Shown in pieces: positions 39,193 to 64,000 of a stretch of 64,000 bases of DNA. This stretch comes from Micropterus salmoides (Eukaryota; Chordata; Actinopteri; Centrarchiformes; Centrarchidae): positions 16,653,087-16,717,086 of the forward strand of contig NW_024040485.1 in NCBI RefSeq assembly GCF_014851395.1, written 5' to 3'. Positions within the stretch are counted from its first letter, which is position 1, and each line of letters starts with the position of its first letter. Made by a program: the position numbers and the translations under genes. The notes under the pieces were generated by a model that did not search any database, was not told the DNA's origin, and worked only from the letters and a program-made list of their open reading frames with translations.

Positions 39193-42100
39193 TTAAGCCC
39201 TGCTCCTTTTGCAGTTCTTGAGAGCGTCTGCCAGGGCATGCAGTGCCAAGTCAGCATTAGTCTTCTCGCAGTTGTATCCCATCAATCCGATCCTCATCAC
39301 CTAATGAAAAGAGAGAGTGAAAGTAAATTGCACTAGAGCCTGCAGTGACTCAGCATCATGATTCAGAAAACTGTAAAGACACCAAACCAATGACATTGCT
39401 CTTGTTATAACTTGAAATGGGTTTCGTCAGTCCGGTTTAAGTAGTGTTGTAGTGGAAATAAAGGTGACTAATATTTCTCATGGAAACGCATTATTCTATC
39501 CAGGACGATTTCCCTTTGTTCAGTGTTTATTTTAGGGGAAATTACTTTACATTTAGGTGACGCTTTTATCCGACTTACAATTGCTATAGAGGTCGCACGC
39601 CTCTGGAGCAACGAGGGGTTAAGTGTCTTGCTCAGGGACACAATGGTGGATGTCTCACTGTGGGAATCAAACCCTGGTCTCCCACACCAAAGGCAAGCAT
39701 CTTATCTATGCGCCATCTCCACCCCACATTATTTTTTTAAACATTACCCACTGCTGCTAAGATGCTAAGACTGATCTTGAATAGCTACAATGAAGGTCAG
39801 CTGATGACCATGACTACAGTACTAAAGGCATGGATTTGTCCACTGTACAGGTTTGAAGTACCAGCAGCAACTCACCATGCCGATGGAAGGGCCCAGGCCT
39901 CCAGTCATCTCCATCTGGTGGTGTTTCATGATGTAGGCAAGCAACTCTTTCCACTCATAGCCATCGGGGATGGCAATGGTGGTGACGGAGGGAAGCCTTA
40001 AGTCCTGCAAGACAGACATGTCACAAAATGACTGTGGTCACAACCAGGGCAACACTAATGAGGTATGCTGTCACAATAACCTGTCAGTCAGTTGTAGTGT
40101 AACATAAACAGTCCTGTATCTAAGAGATTTGATATGCAAGGATACTGTAATACTGATTATTAGTGTGTATTAAATGTGGAAGTTCTTGTACAGTGTTGTT
40201 GTTGTTAGTTATTCTTCTGCACAAAACACTACATTACCTAGCATAGTATTTTGTTTTATGTCCGTTTGAGCTGCACCCTTAAATTAATCACCAACTATTT
40301 TGATAATCGATTAATCCCAAACACATCCAAATTCTCTGATTTCAGCTTCTCAAATGTGAATATTTTCTAGTTTCTTTACTTCTCTATAACAGTAAACTGA
40401 ATATATTTGGGTTGTGGACAAAAGAAGACATTTGAGGACGTCTCCTTGGGCTTTGGGAAAAAATTATCAACATTTATCACAATTTTCTGGACCTGATAAC
40501 TAATTGATTCATCGAGAAAATAATTGACTGATTAATTGATAATGAAAATCATCATTAGTTGCGGCACTAATGTCCACCTCACCCGCTCAGGGATGAAGAG
40601 CTTGAGACCCAAGTCCTCCAGTCCTCTGTACAGATAGGCTGCCACCTCCTTGTGTTTCTTCCAACACTCCTCCAGTCCCTAGAGGGAGACAAAGATCAAT
40701 CAGACAAGAAGTTAGACAAGGGCTGCTCCCAACTCAAAACTACTGCAATGTTAAGAGGCAAATTCAGAAAGTTATGTCCATTTTCTAGCACAATGAAAAC
40801 CGCTTTTTCCTCACTTGGGATGTGATAGTGGTTTGAACAGAGAAGTTGATGCATTGCTGGCAATAAAAATGATTTCCATAATTAAAGGCACAGGCCACAT
40901 TTTGTTCCTGTCACAAACTCCCTGCTGTAAAATAAAGACTGATTGCAGAAGGTCCTGGCATAAAAAAGGTTTAGACAAATATAGTGCAAATGTATAAAGA
41001 CAACATAAACAAAGATACTAATTCTAAAAGTTGTGAATGTCTTTCAGTAAAGCAAAGTGATGAAATGTCCATTTACCTTCTCAGCAACAATTGCCAGACT
41101 CTCTCTCAGGGCAAAGAATCCAGACACTGGACCAGTGTGATGGTATCTAAAAACCAGAGCACACGTTACAAAATATTCTCATACCAAACACTGATGTTAT
41201 AGATGCTCTTGTGACAGACTGGTATGAACCTTTCCATCATAATGACAACCCTAAACAAGGTTTTCAAAGCTTAAATGTATAAAAAACAAATATATTTTAC
41301 TCTCATCAGTCAGTCACAATCCCAGTTGAAGAACGGTTTAGGTGGTATGAAGAGAATAAGGATACATTAGTTGGCTGTAGTGGACTTACGCTCTGACTGG
41401 TTCGCCATCACAACCCCAGTAGTTGGACAAATGTGTCATATCAAAGAGGTAGGATAGTGGTTTTGTTTTCCTGTTAAACATCTTGTGGCTGTGAAGGGTA
41501 ACAGAGAGACAGTGAGATTCCCTCTTCAATTGCTTTTTGGTCTTAGTTGTGTCAAACTAGGCCTCCTAAATGGACACATGCCTGCAGGAACACCCCTACA
41601 GGGTCCTTTCTTACCATGCTCTGTCATTAAAGGAGATGGGTGCTGTGCCAGGAGGCGCATTGAGAGCCTTCTGAGAACCAGTGTACAGGATGTCAATATC
41701 TGAGAGCACAATGAGAGGCAGATTATATCAGACACAAGCAAACGGCAGCAGGAATTTAATCCTTCATTATTGTCTTACTTTGCTTGTCCATAAAAATTGG
41801 TGCTGCACCAAGAGATGCGACCGTGTCAACCAGGAAGAGGCAGTTATGTCTGAGTGAGATATGAGAGTATGCAGTGAGAAATATGACGTAGTTGGTAATA
41901 ACATGAAACCATTTATCTTGTGGTGTGTCTGAGGCTCACTTTCTGCATATGTCTCCGATCCATCCACTGGGTGACAGAGGCCCGCAGAGGACTCTCCGTG
42001 TGTGAGGAAAAACAGGACAGGCTTGTGCTTTGCTATGGCCTACAGAAAGAGTTAAAAGGAGTTTAATCACATATATGTTCCCATTACTCAGTACAGTGAA

Positions 42101-43343
42101 ACTGATTGTGTTTCCCAGTTATGTATTCATCATAGTAGTTCAGCCATAGTTAGGGCTATGAGAATGTTATGGGTAAGTTATGGGCTGCTTCTGAGACATT
42201 GTGCCTACCTGTTCGATTTCCTTATTGCTGAAATGTCCTCCAGGTGTTTTTACCATTCTATGTACAATGGCACCTGAAGATAGATAGATAGATAGATATT
42301 GTAGCCTACATGTAGTCTTCTTTGGCCGCCCAATATATGCGTGCCTAAAACCGTGTGTAAACACGTACCCATTCTTTCTGCAATTTCTGCAACGCGCTCT
42401 CCCCAGATTCCGTTGATAGCAATGAGCACGCTCTCTCCGGGCTCCACCGTATTGAACACCGCGCACTCCATGGCCGCGTGCCCGGAGCCGCTCATAGCTA
42501 TAGTCATGTTGTTCTCTGTCTGAAAGGCATACCGGATCCCTCGCTTGATGTCATTCATGATCTAAGAAACACAACGAAAATGTCAAATAAACGTTTTAAC
42601 CTGTCTGTCACCGAGTGCATTCAGTGCTTTCAGTGGGTCTGTGCAATTAAGCACAAAAGATTGATCTTTTTTAAGAAAGTTAGAGCACTGACTTGTTTTA
42701 AATATATCATGAATAATTGGTGTACAAAGTTGAATATAGTCTAATAAAATAAATAAAAAAATAAAGTGTTTAAATTACCTAAAAATAAGGGAAGTTATTG
42801 TAATACTACTAAAAGTAATTATTCGGTAGCCTATTCCAAGTTTTAGGATTACAATTAGACACCAAAATGGACCTGCGCCGCCAAAGTTGAGTTCTCGAGC
42901 CAAAATGCTTATTTCCACCTTAGATTAGGCCTAATTAGAATTTAATATATATTACAAGTCAGCATTGGAGCATTTACCTCATACATTTCTGGATGCAGGT
43001 GACCAATTATCGGCCTGGACCCTGCAGCTAAGACACGTGGAGGAACGTTTGAGGGTCCTGGTCCGAACAGGTGACGCAGTGGAACTTCCAGCGGCCGGAG
43101 CATGCAAGCCGGCGGCGGGATGGTGACGGAGGACATGGAGCGCTCCAGTCGCTGGAGCAGGGGCGCGCTCCTCGCGGCCAGCGGACTGTCAAGGGCCGCT
43201 GCTGCCTGCTGGGCGAGCAGCGCGCTCCGGCTGAACAAAGCCCGCTGCATCAGGGCTGGTGTACTGGTTCCTGAGAAACCTGCAGCTAGTGAGATCACCA
43301 CCGACAGATGAAGAGACTGAACCTGTGACTTTTGGGTGATCAT
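39193..43343 (-). CDS. agxt: Alanine-glyoxylate aminotransferase, with a frame break in exon 4
   Basis: PLP enzyme that converts glyoxylate and alanine (or serine) to glycine and pyruvate (or hydroxypyruvate). Minus-strand exons: 42978-43343, 42369-42561, 42209-42273, 41940-42039, 41779-41849, 41615-41699, 41390-41488, 41077-41146, 40583-40678, 39876-40004 and 39193-39300. As far as I recall the human exons, sizes agree exactly for most (193, 65, 71, 85, 70, 96, 129, 108), but exon 4 is 100 nt instead of 101. The PLP lysine lies in TGSQKALNAPPG (exon 6). About 67 residues precede the position of the human start, rich in Ala, Leu and Arg (ALFSRSALLAQQAAAALDS), like a mitochondrial presequence. 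The protein ends CKRSRA, not the peroxisomal KKL type. In exon 4 one base is missing after VDG near 41960; beyond it, the expected frame resumes as IGDICRK-HNC. Several ATGs could serve as the start (43343, or internal ones at MQRALF and MSSVTI). Confidence 0.9.
39530..39725 (+). repeat. Dispersed repeat 'ACATTTAGGTGACGCTTTTATCC' type
   Basis: Contains CGACTTACAATTGCTATA, GAGGTCGCACGCCTCTGGAG and TTAAGTGTCTTGCTCAGGGA, a very common fish repeat text. It lies in the last agxt intron. A shorter copy is at 61137-61260 in kif1a. Confidence 0.65.
40255..40575 (-). repeat. MITE-like repeat with GCTGCAACTA ends
   Basis: Starts GAGCTGCACCCTTAAATTAATC and ends TCATTAGTTGCGGCACTAA, with internal TTGATAATCGATTAATC and GGACCTGATAACTAATTGATT. 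It is the inverse of the related copy at 49125-49455. It lies in the agxt intron between the exons at 39876 and 40583. Confidence 0.5.
42279..42298. repeat. (GATA)n microsatellite
   Basis: Five tandem TAGA/GATA units a few bases upstream of the agxt exon-3 acceptor. Confidence 0.8.
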
Positions 43344-45464
43344 TTAAACAAACTGGTCTTTGACCTGTTGACCATGTGACAGTGTGCCTCCCCTTATTAC
43401 CAACCCTGCTCTTTATGGGTTAGCAATAAGGGATTTAACGTGAAGTTATTATGGGAAAAAAGTGTATCATTTTGTAAATATTTGATGAATGGCTGCAGGT
43501 ATTTTCACAGCATTTCAAGGTTTAAAACTTTTAAAACTTTAAAAACTAGAAAATACTCAAACTGCTTCTGAGCAGGTGGTTATCAAAGCCTCTTTCCCAT
43601 TTGGATGAGACTATATTTGGAAATTAATTAATTATTTAGTACACTTCAAATGACAAGCAAGATATTTTAATCTTTTCCAGGCCAGAATTTAAGAAGTCTT
43701 ACCAAAGTAAAGACTCATCGGTGCATGTTGGTATTTGTTACAGTTTGGATCCACCAGGACTGTTTTTGTGACCGGTCTAGATCCAGAGCACTTGGGTCAA
43801 CTCTTATGGAAAAGTGTACTTGGCAGCTTAGAACTGGTTTAGGTTAGTTTGCAGGTTTATTGATTTTTTCTGCCCCTTCAGTCACAGCAGCATTGGGTTT
43901 GTAAAGAGGTGTCTCCTCTCAGGGAGCCAATCTGGGGACAGACACACCCACACCCACCCACCTACACACACAGACACACACGCATGCAAATCAATACTCA
44001 TCATGGAAAATGGTTCAATCTTATTGTCTTTATTGTTAAGGTTGGGTAATTTCCTGTCAGACTTTGTTCTGTTGAGTTTATAAGTATATAATAAGTGTAA
44101 GATGTAAGTTTCAAGTTAACAGTGGGCTCAAAAGTTTGATTAATGATTAAACTTTTGTTGCCTAGAAAACACAGATTGTGAAAAGATCTAGCTGAGACAG
44201 AACTGCAGAATGGATCACATTTTATTTGTGGAAAGTGTTGTCCACACACACACACACACACACACACACATTTTTCTCAAGAGAAAGAGGATTACAGTGG
44301 TGGTATTGTACGATGTATAATGGAAATTATTTAACAAAAGCAACTTCTGCAAGTTTTGATAGGACCTGTATGGAAAATGCACATGGCAGAGTTGATGAGG
44401 TGGTGCCATATGGTCAATAACACTCCTTGATTTCAGGCATTGTTGTCAAGCTTTGAGGACCTCTGACTGGTCAGATTTTATTGTGTCCTTGTTTGGGTGA
44501 CTTGTATCTGTATTTTTAGCTGCTCTGCTGAGATCATTTCACTCTAGATTCATTTTAGTGCCAAGTTTGTACAGAGCTGTCCAACCCCAGTGAGAAAGCC
44601 ATATTGTTTAATGGTGCAAGAGTTGCTGTATTCTCAAAACAAAACATTACAGTGAAGAGTGAGCAGAAACAAGTTTATGCTCTCATTGATGAGTTCTGCT
44701 GGAGGTGAGCATTACTGTGGATCACCACATGTCACTAAATATCCAAAACATTGATATATTCTTAAGTTTTATGCTCAAAAACGTTTTAGTTTAACATCAT
44801 GTAAATCATACATACATCTGCCGGTTGTTTGTTTTAATGTAAGAACAGTTATTAATCATTGAAGTTGTGTTTTTAAGGATGTTAAAGATGGAAAGGGGTA
44901 TAGGTATACCTACACCATTCAGTTCAAACATTCACATTAACTTTTTACTGTGATGTTAAAGATTTATTCTGATCAAGTGCTTTACTTTATAAATATCTTA
45001 ACAAGCTGAATGGGAAACAAAAGCAAGGTTTTGCTAAACTTAAGAGATTATGTTTATTCTTTGCCCTTTCTCTGTAACTGAATATTTTTTGCTTTTCTTT
45101 TTTTTTTACTGTATTTTCTTAGCTAGGAGGATTAAGGTGCCCCTCTCTGAGTCTGGCTGGGTAAATAATTACACCACTGGTAAATAAATGGGACCTGTGT
45201 TGATCTCTCAATGGCCTTTGCACTGGACTGAACACTCAAAATTGTACACAAACAAAGCAGGAGGAGGTATAGACAAAAAGAGAGAGAAAGAGGGCAGTCA
45301 ATAGTGATGCCAAACAGCCTCAAAATGAGGTAAATATGGAAAAGGACTTGGCCAATTCAAACTATCTCATCCTAGTTTAAATAATAAAGATGCTTTTAAT
45401 TATTTTCTTTTTAATTAGAATTCTTGAATTTTAGAATATTATAAGAATGGATGAACATCCAGCT
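43344..45464. other. Head-to-head interval between agxt and kif1a, left part
   Basis: Holds the presumed agxt promoter just right of 43343, an ACACCCACCCACC-rich stretch near 43945-43980 and AT-rich DNA. No exon is recognised. Confidence 0.45.
44243..44270. repeat. (CA)n microsatellite
   Basis: Fourteen perfect CA units. Confidence 0.9.
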
Positions 45465-46415
45465 TTCACCGATACATTGGTTTCTTGTACATGTTCAACC
45501 TGAGCTTGAAGCTGAGGCAAGTCCCACAGCTGCGGGAAAACATCATGTCTGGTTCCTGTGCCTAAGACGCCACACCGTAAGGACAGGAACAGCTACAGAC
45601 TGGTGGCTCTGACGTCTCATCTGAAAGACATTTGAAAGACTCGTTCTTTGATAACTTAGGGAACCCGTCAATGCAGTTTGCCTACAGGCCTACCTTCTCC
45701 ACAGATCCCTCTCCCACCTGGAAAAAACTGGAAGCTCTGTGAGGGTCATGTTTTATGATTTCTCCAGTGCTTTTAACACCATCCAGCCTACGCTGCTGAG
45801 AGACAAGCTGGAGTACGCTGGAGTAGATCTTCACCTGGACTACCCTGGACTACCTCACCAACAGACCACAGTTCGTGAGGATTAAGGACTGTCAGTCTGA
45901 CACGGTGGTCTGCAGCTCGGGGTACCACAAGGAACAGTATTGGCACCCTTCCTTTTTACTCTCTATACTGCAGACTTCACCTTCAACACCTCAGACTGCT
46001 ACCTCCAGAAGTTCTCTGATGACTCTGCCATCGTTGGTCTCATCTCTAATGGGGATGACAGAGTGTACAGAGAACTGAATTGGGACTTTGTGGACTGGTG
46101 CAATCAAAACCACCTCCTTATCAATGCAGCAAAGACTTGGGAGCTGGTGGACTTTCGCAGGAGTAAGCATGTCTCCACAGTACCTGTGAACATTCAGTTT
46201 TATTTTATTTTTGGTAATTTGTTTTATAGTTGTAAAAATATAGTTTTTTGTTTAAATTTTAGGATTGTTTAATTTATTTTTTATTTTTGATATTGTTAGC
46301 ATTATGTTTAATGTCACTTATCACTTTACTTTATTCCATGCTATCCACTTGCTGCTGTAATGTTGAAATTTCTCACCTGTGAGACAATTAAAGGCTGATC
46401 TTATCTTATCTTCCA
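45465..46415 (+). mobile_element. Degenerate L2-type LINE, reverse-transcriptase 3' part
   Basis: Translations in changing frames give pieces typical of fish L2/Maui reverse transcriptase: FRPVALT-like text, VRVMFYDFSSAFNTIQP, then APFLFTLYTADFTFNTSD, QKFSDDSAIVGLISN and FVDWCNQNHLLINAAKT. Frameshifts and stops separate them, and the element ends in TGATCTTATCTTATCTT, the usual L2 3' tail. It is 5'-truncated and inactive. Confidence 0.85.
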
Positions 46416-47030
46416 TAGCAGGTCTATTATATGAAATTCTTTCACATTGTTAGTCATCGGTTTAATTAATAGTATTAGTAATAGTAATAAATAATAATGG
46501 TCGCTATAGATTGAAATGCTGGATTAGGATGACACCAGTATTCATTTCTCAGGCAAACATCCACATTTTTTAAGTTGAACTCATAAAATGTATCTTTATT
46601 TTATAATGTCCTCACCATGCGATTACATTTTTTAAATCTGAGCAGCAGATCATCAGTCAATCATTACATTTTACTTAGAACTCAGCAAAACAATCACAAG
46701 GTTCACCTACTCCCTGAACTGAATATAATATAATAATAAAACTAGATTTTGACACAATGATTCTACGGCCACAAAATTACCTACTAATGCAGGATATGCC
46801 TTTGCTGATATTGTATTTTAGCAGTGCAAATGTGCACATACCAGGAACCAGCTGACACACAGTGAACCTGGAGCCCCTGGGACCTGGGACAGGTGCCTGT
46901 TTTAGCCCACTTGGCTTTGAAAAACACATGGATGAAAAGCCCAACAGGTGCTCACAACAATGGAGAGTCTGACTTGACAGATAGACTGTCCCATTCTTTT
47001 CCTGACTATTTGAGTTTTACTCTCACTCTA
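46416..47030. other. Intergenic DNA upstream of kif1a, nothing recognised
   Basis: AT-rich sequence with AATA-rich stretches near 46470-46490 and 46720-46740; no gene is seen. Confidence 0.4.
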
Positions 47031-47609
47031 AACCTCTAACCTCCCATTTTCGCCCATATTTGTGTCTCTCTCTTTGGCCCAACCCTGGGCCCTCCCCCTC
47101 CCTCTGCTTCTACTCCGCTGTGTCTCTGTGCTGCATTGCTCTGCCTCACGGCTGCCGATGATGCTGATGCTGATGTCACCACCGCCTCCCAGCATCCCTG
47201 GCACAGCAGCGTCGCCATTTTCCCTGCTTCCAGACTGACTGACAGACCAAACAGCCGGGCCGCTGGAGCAGCCCGCACCCATCCTTTCAGATTATCCATC
47301 TGGCCCTCGCTCCTCCCTCCCCCCTGTCGCCCACTCTGATTTCTAATTGACGCACCGCTGCGTTCAACACTCCAGTCCACCCAGTGCTGCTGCTGCTGCT
47401 GAAGCCGAGGCCGATTCCCTCTTTCCTTCCCCGGCGGATTCTCCATGTATGGATGTGCCAAGGAAAAGGATGCTGTAGGCTGACCAAAGACAGAGAGAGA
47501 GACTAAAAAATACAGGCTGCCGAGGAGCTTCACGAGGGAGAGACCGGTGGATCTGTTTTGAATGGACAGAAAATTCACAATCTGCGGTCGTCACGTCTGA
47601 GTTGCTGAG
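47031..47609 (+). other. kif1a: Probable kif1a 5' untranslated exon and promoter
   Basis: GC-rich region containing a (CTG)6 run at 47385-47402 and ending in GTTGCTGAG followed by donor GTAAGACG at 47610. The next coding exon is 1.2 kb downstream at 48851. The exon's 5' end cannot be placed. The minus-strand open frames here (180 codons at 47036-47578) are attributed to base composition. Confidence 0.4.
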
Positions 47610-48850
47610 GTAAGACGCAGCTCTTCCGAGATGTTTTTCACGGCACAGCATCGCTGCTGAAGAGTGTCACGCCTTGGTGATGACTTTGTGTGTGCGTCGG
47701 TGATTGCGAGGCCTTTCGGACATGTGAGGCGATAAATAAGCACGGTGCGTCAGGGTGTTTGATTCCGCTGCTGTCAACAATTGTTCTTTAAAAAAAAAAA
47801 GAAACTTTAAATAAACGACACCACCGGTACCCCAATTATATAAACAGATGCGCTCGTGACAGCTGTAAATGTTATTTCAGCTCTAATAATGTGTGCTGAC
47901 CTCCTTTCTGACGCAGTGTTTGGTGATTTGAGGTCGGTGCCGTTTGTGTTTACGCGGCCTGTCTTTGAGGTGCGGCAGGCAAAGCAAGATGGAGGAGACA
48001 ATATTTACATGGCCTATTATTTAATATTTGCAAATGTCTTTTCGCTTTTTCTGAGAATGTATCATGTACAGATAAAGGCTTACTATAAAGATGTTCTGAA
48101 GGAATTGTGTTTATCATCGATTAATGCCGAGAAGATGGATGTGCGCGGCGCTACTTTGAAGCAATTGTAGGCTACCGTTAAAAATAAACCTAAATTGTCT
48201 GGTCATCAACAGTGGAGAAAAAGTAAAAGCGATCATTAAGGGTTTTAAAATCAAAAGTAAGACAGCATTTTGTAAAGATGAAGTGAAAAAAACACCACAA
48301 ATTAGGAATGTGTGTTCTTTTCTTTGGGGTGAAGCAGTGAGGCGATTCGGTTTCATCACAAGGCCTTCAGCCCTGATGGATGAGGCCAGGGGAGGATGCC
48401 CGAAGAATAAGCAGCCATTTTACTGTTGCAGGGATGCTGATGATCTTCTTGCCAAATAATGAACCAGCTATTTAGTCAGCTTGTTTTAGGAGCTGTCTGT
48501 CTCTGACTGAAGCCAAAAAAGACTGATTCAGGGCCCAAAAATAGAGACTGTGTCATAGTCTTGGCTGTTTATTGAGGCTACCAAGACCCTGTCTACAATG
48601 TTCAATGATAATAACAACAACAGGCCACAGACGATTCAAATTATAATTTTTAACTATTTGAAGGTAGGCTACTTATCCTTATTAAAGGTAGTAATGAAAT
48701 ATGTGGTGCTTCATACAACTAGACATCTACGTATTTCTGTTTGCCCTGGTATTAAAACCCTCTCATCATCTGCCTGTGCAGGTGCCACGTGTGTCTGTGT
48801 AACCACACAGATCTTCAGCTCTTCTGCTCACTTGCAAACCCACCTGCAAC
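47610..48850. other. kif1a leader intron and untranslated lead-in to the ATG exon
   Basis: No independent gene is seen. Possible acceptors before the ATG exon are the CAGs ending at about 48780 and 48810. The open frame 47856-48170 has no recognisable motif. Confidence 0.35.

Positions 48851-64000
<15,150 letters not shown>

Noticed and set aside
47036..47578. 180-codon minus-strand open frame
   Set aside because: Antisense to the GC-rich kif1a leader exon, with a poly-Gln run from the CTG repeat and no recognisable motif.

Overview
This window is nuclear DNA from a teleost fish, probably a percomorph. It has compact intron-rich vertebrate genes with GT-AG introns, AT-rich non-coding DNA with many microsatellites, and several repeat families typical of spiny-rayed fish (hAT-type and Tc1-type MITEs, L2-type LINE fragments, a SINE-like repeat ending in TGGA units). 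There are no operons, prokaryotic signals or CRISPR arrays. All gene models were built by hand from splice sites, reading phase and family knowledge; no database search was run.

Layout from left to right: ppp1r7 (minus, first four coding exons, continues off the left edge); a repeat-rich gap; a six-exon plus-strand gene for a small membrane protein with an MHC class I alpha-2-like domain but no alpha-3 domain (5770-9640); a gap holding an unexplained coding-like fragment (11148-11791); cdc20 (plus, 12621-15162) facing elovl1 (minus, 17481-19457); a long gap; bok (plus, 26194-33658) facing a stand-alone nitrobindin gene related to the C-terminus of THAP4 (minus, 35833-38381); agxt (minus, 39193-43343); a gap with a dead L2-type LINE; and kif1a (plus, 48851 to the right edge, 31 coding exons plus one possible cassette exon).

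The genes are unrelated in function: PP1 regulation, possible immune recognition, mitotic APC/C activation, very-long-chain fatty acid elongation, apoptosis, haem binding, glyoxylate detoxification and axonal transport. Their order is informative. ppp1r7, bok, THAP4/nitrobindin, agxt and kif1a all have human counterparts in 2q37.3, with bok/THAP4 tail-to-tail and agxt/kif1a head-to-head as in human. cdc20-elovl1 is the tail-to-tail pair of human 1p34 and here sits inside the 2q37 block.

Most notable points: the alpha-3-less MHC class I-like gene with a short alpha-1 exon and an ISRE-like/CCAAT upstream region; a nitrobindin gene without a THAP domain whose start codon appears to be split across an intron; and single-base losses that break the reading frame of agxt exon 4 and a kif1a linker exon, more likely consensus errors than real mutations.
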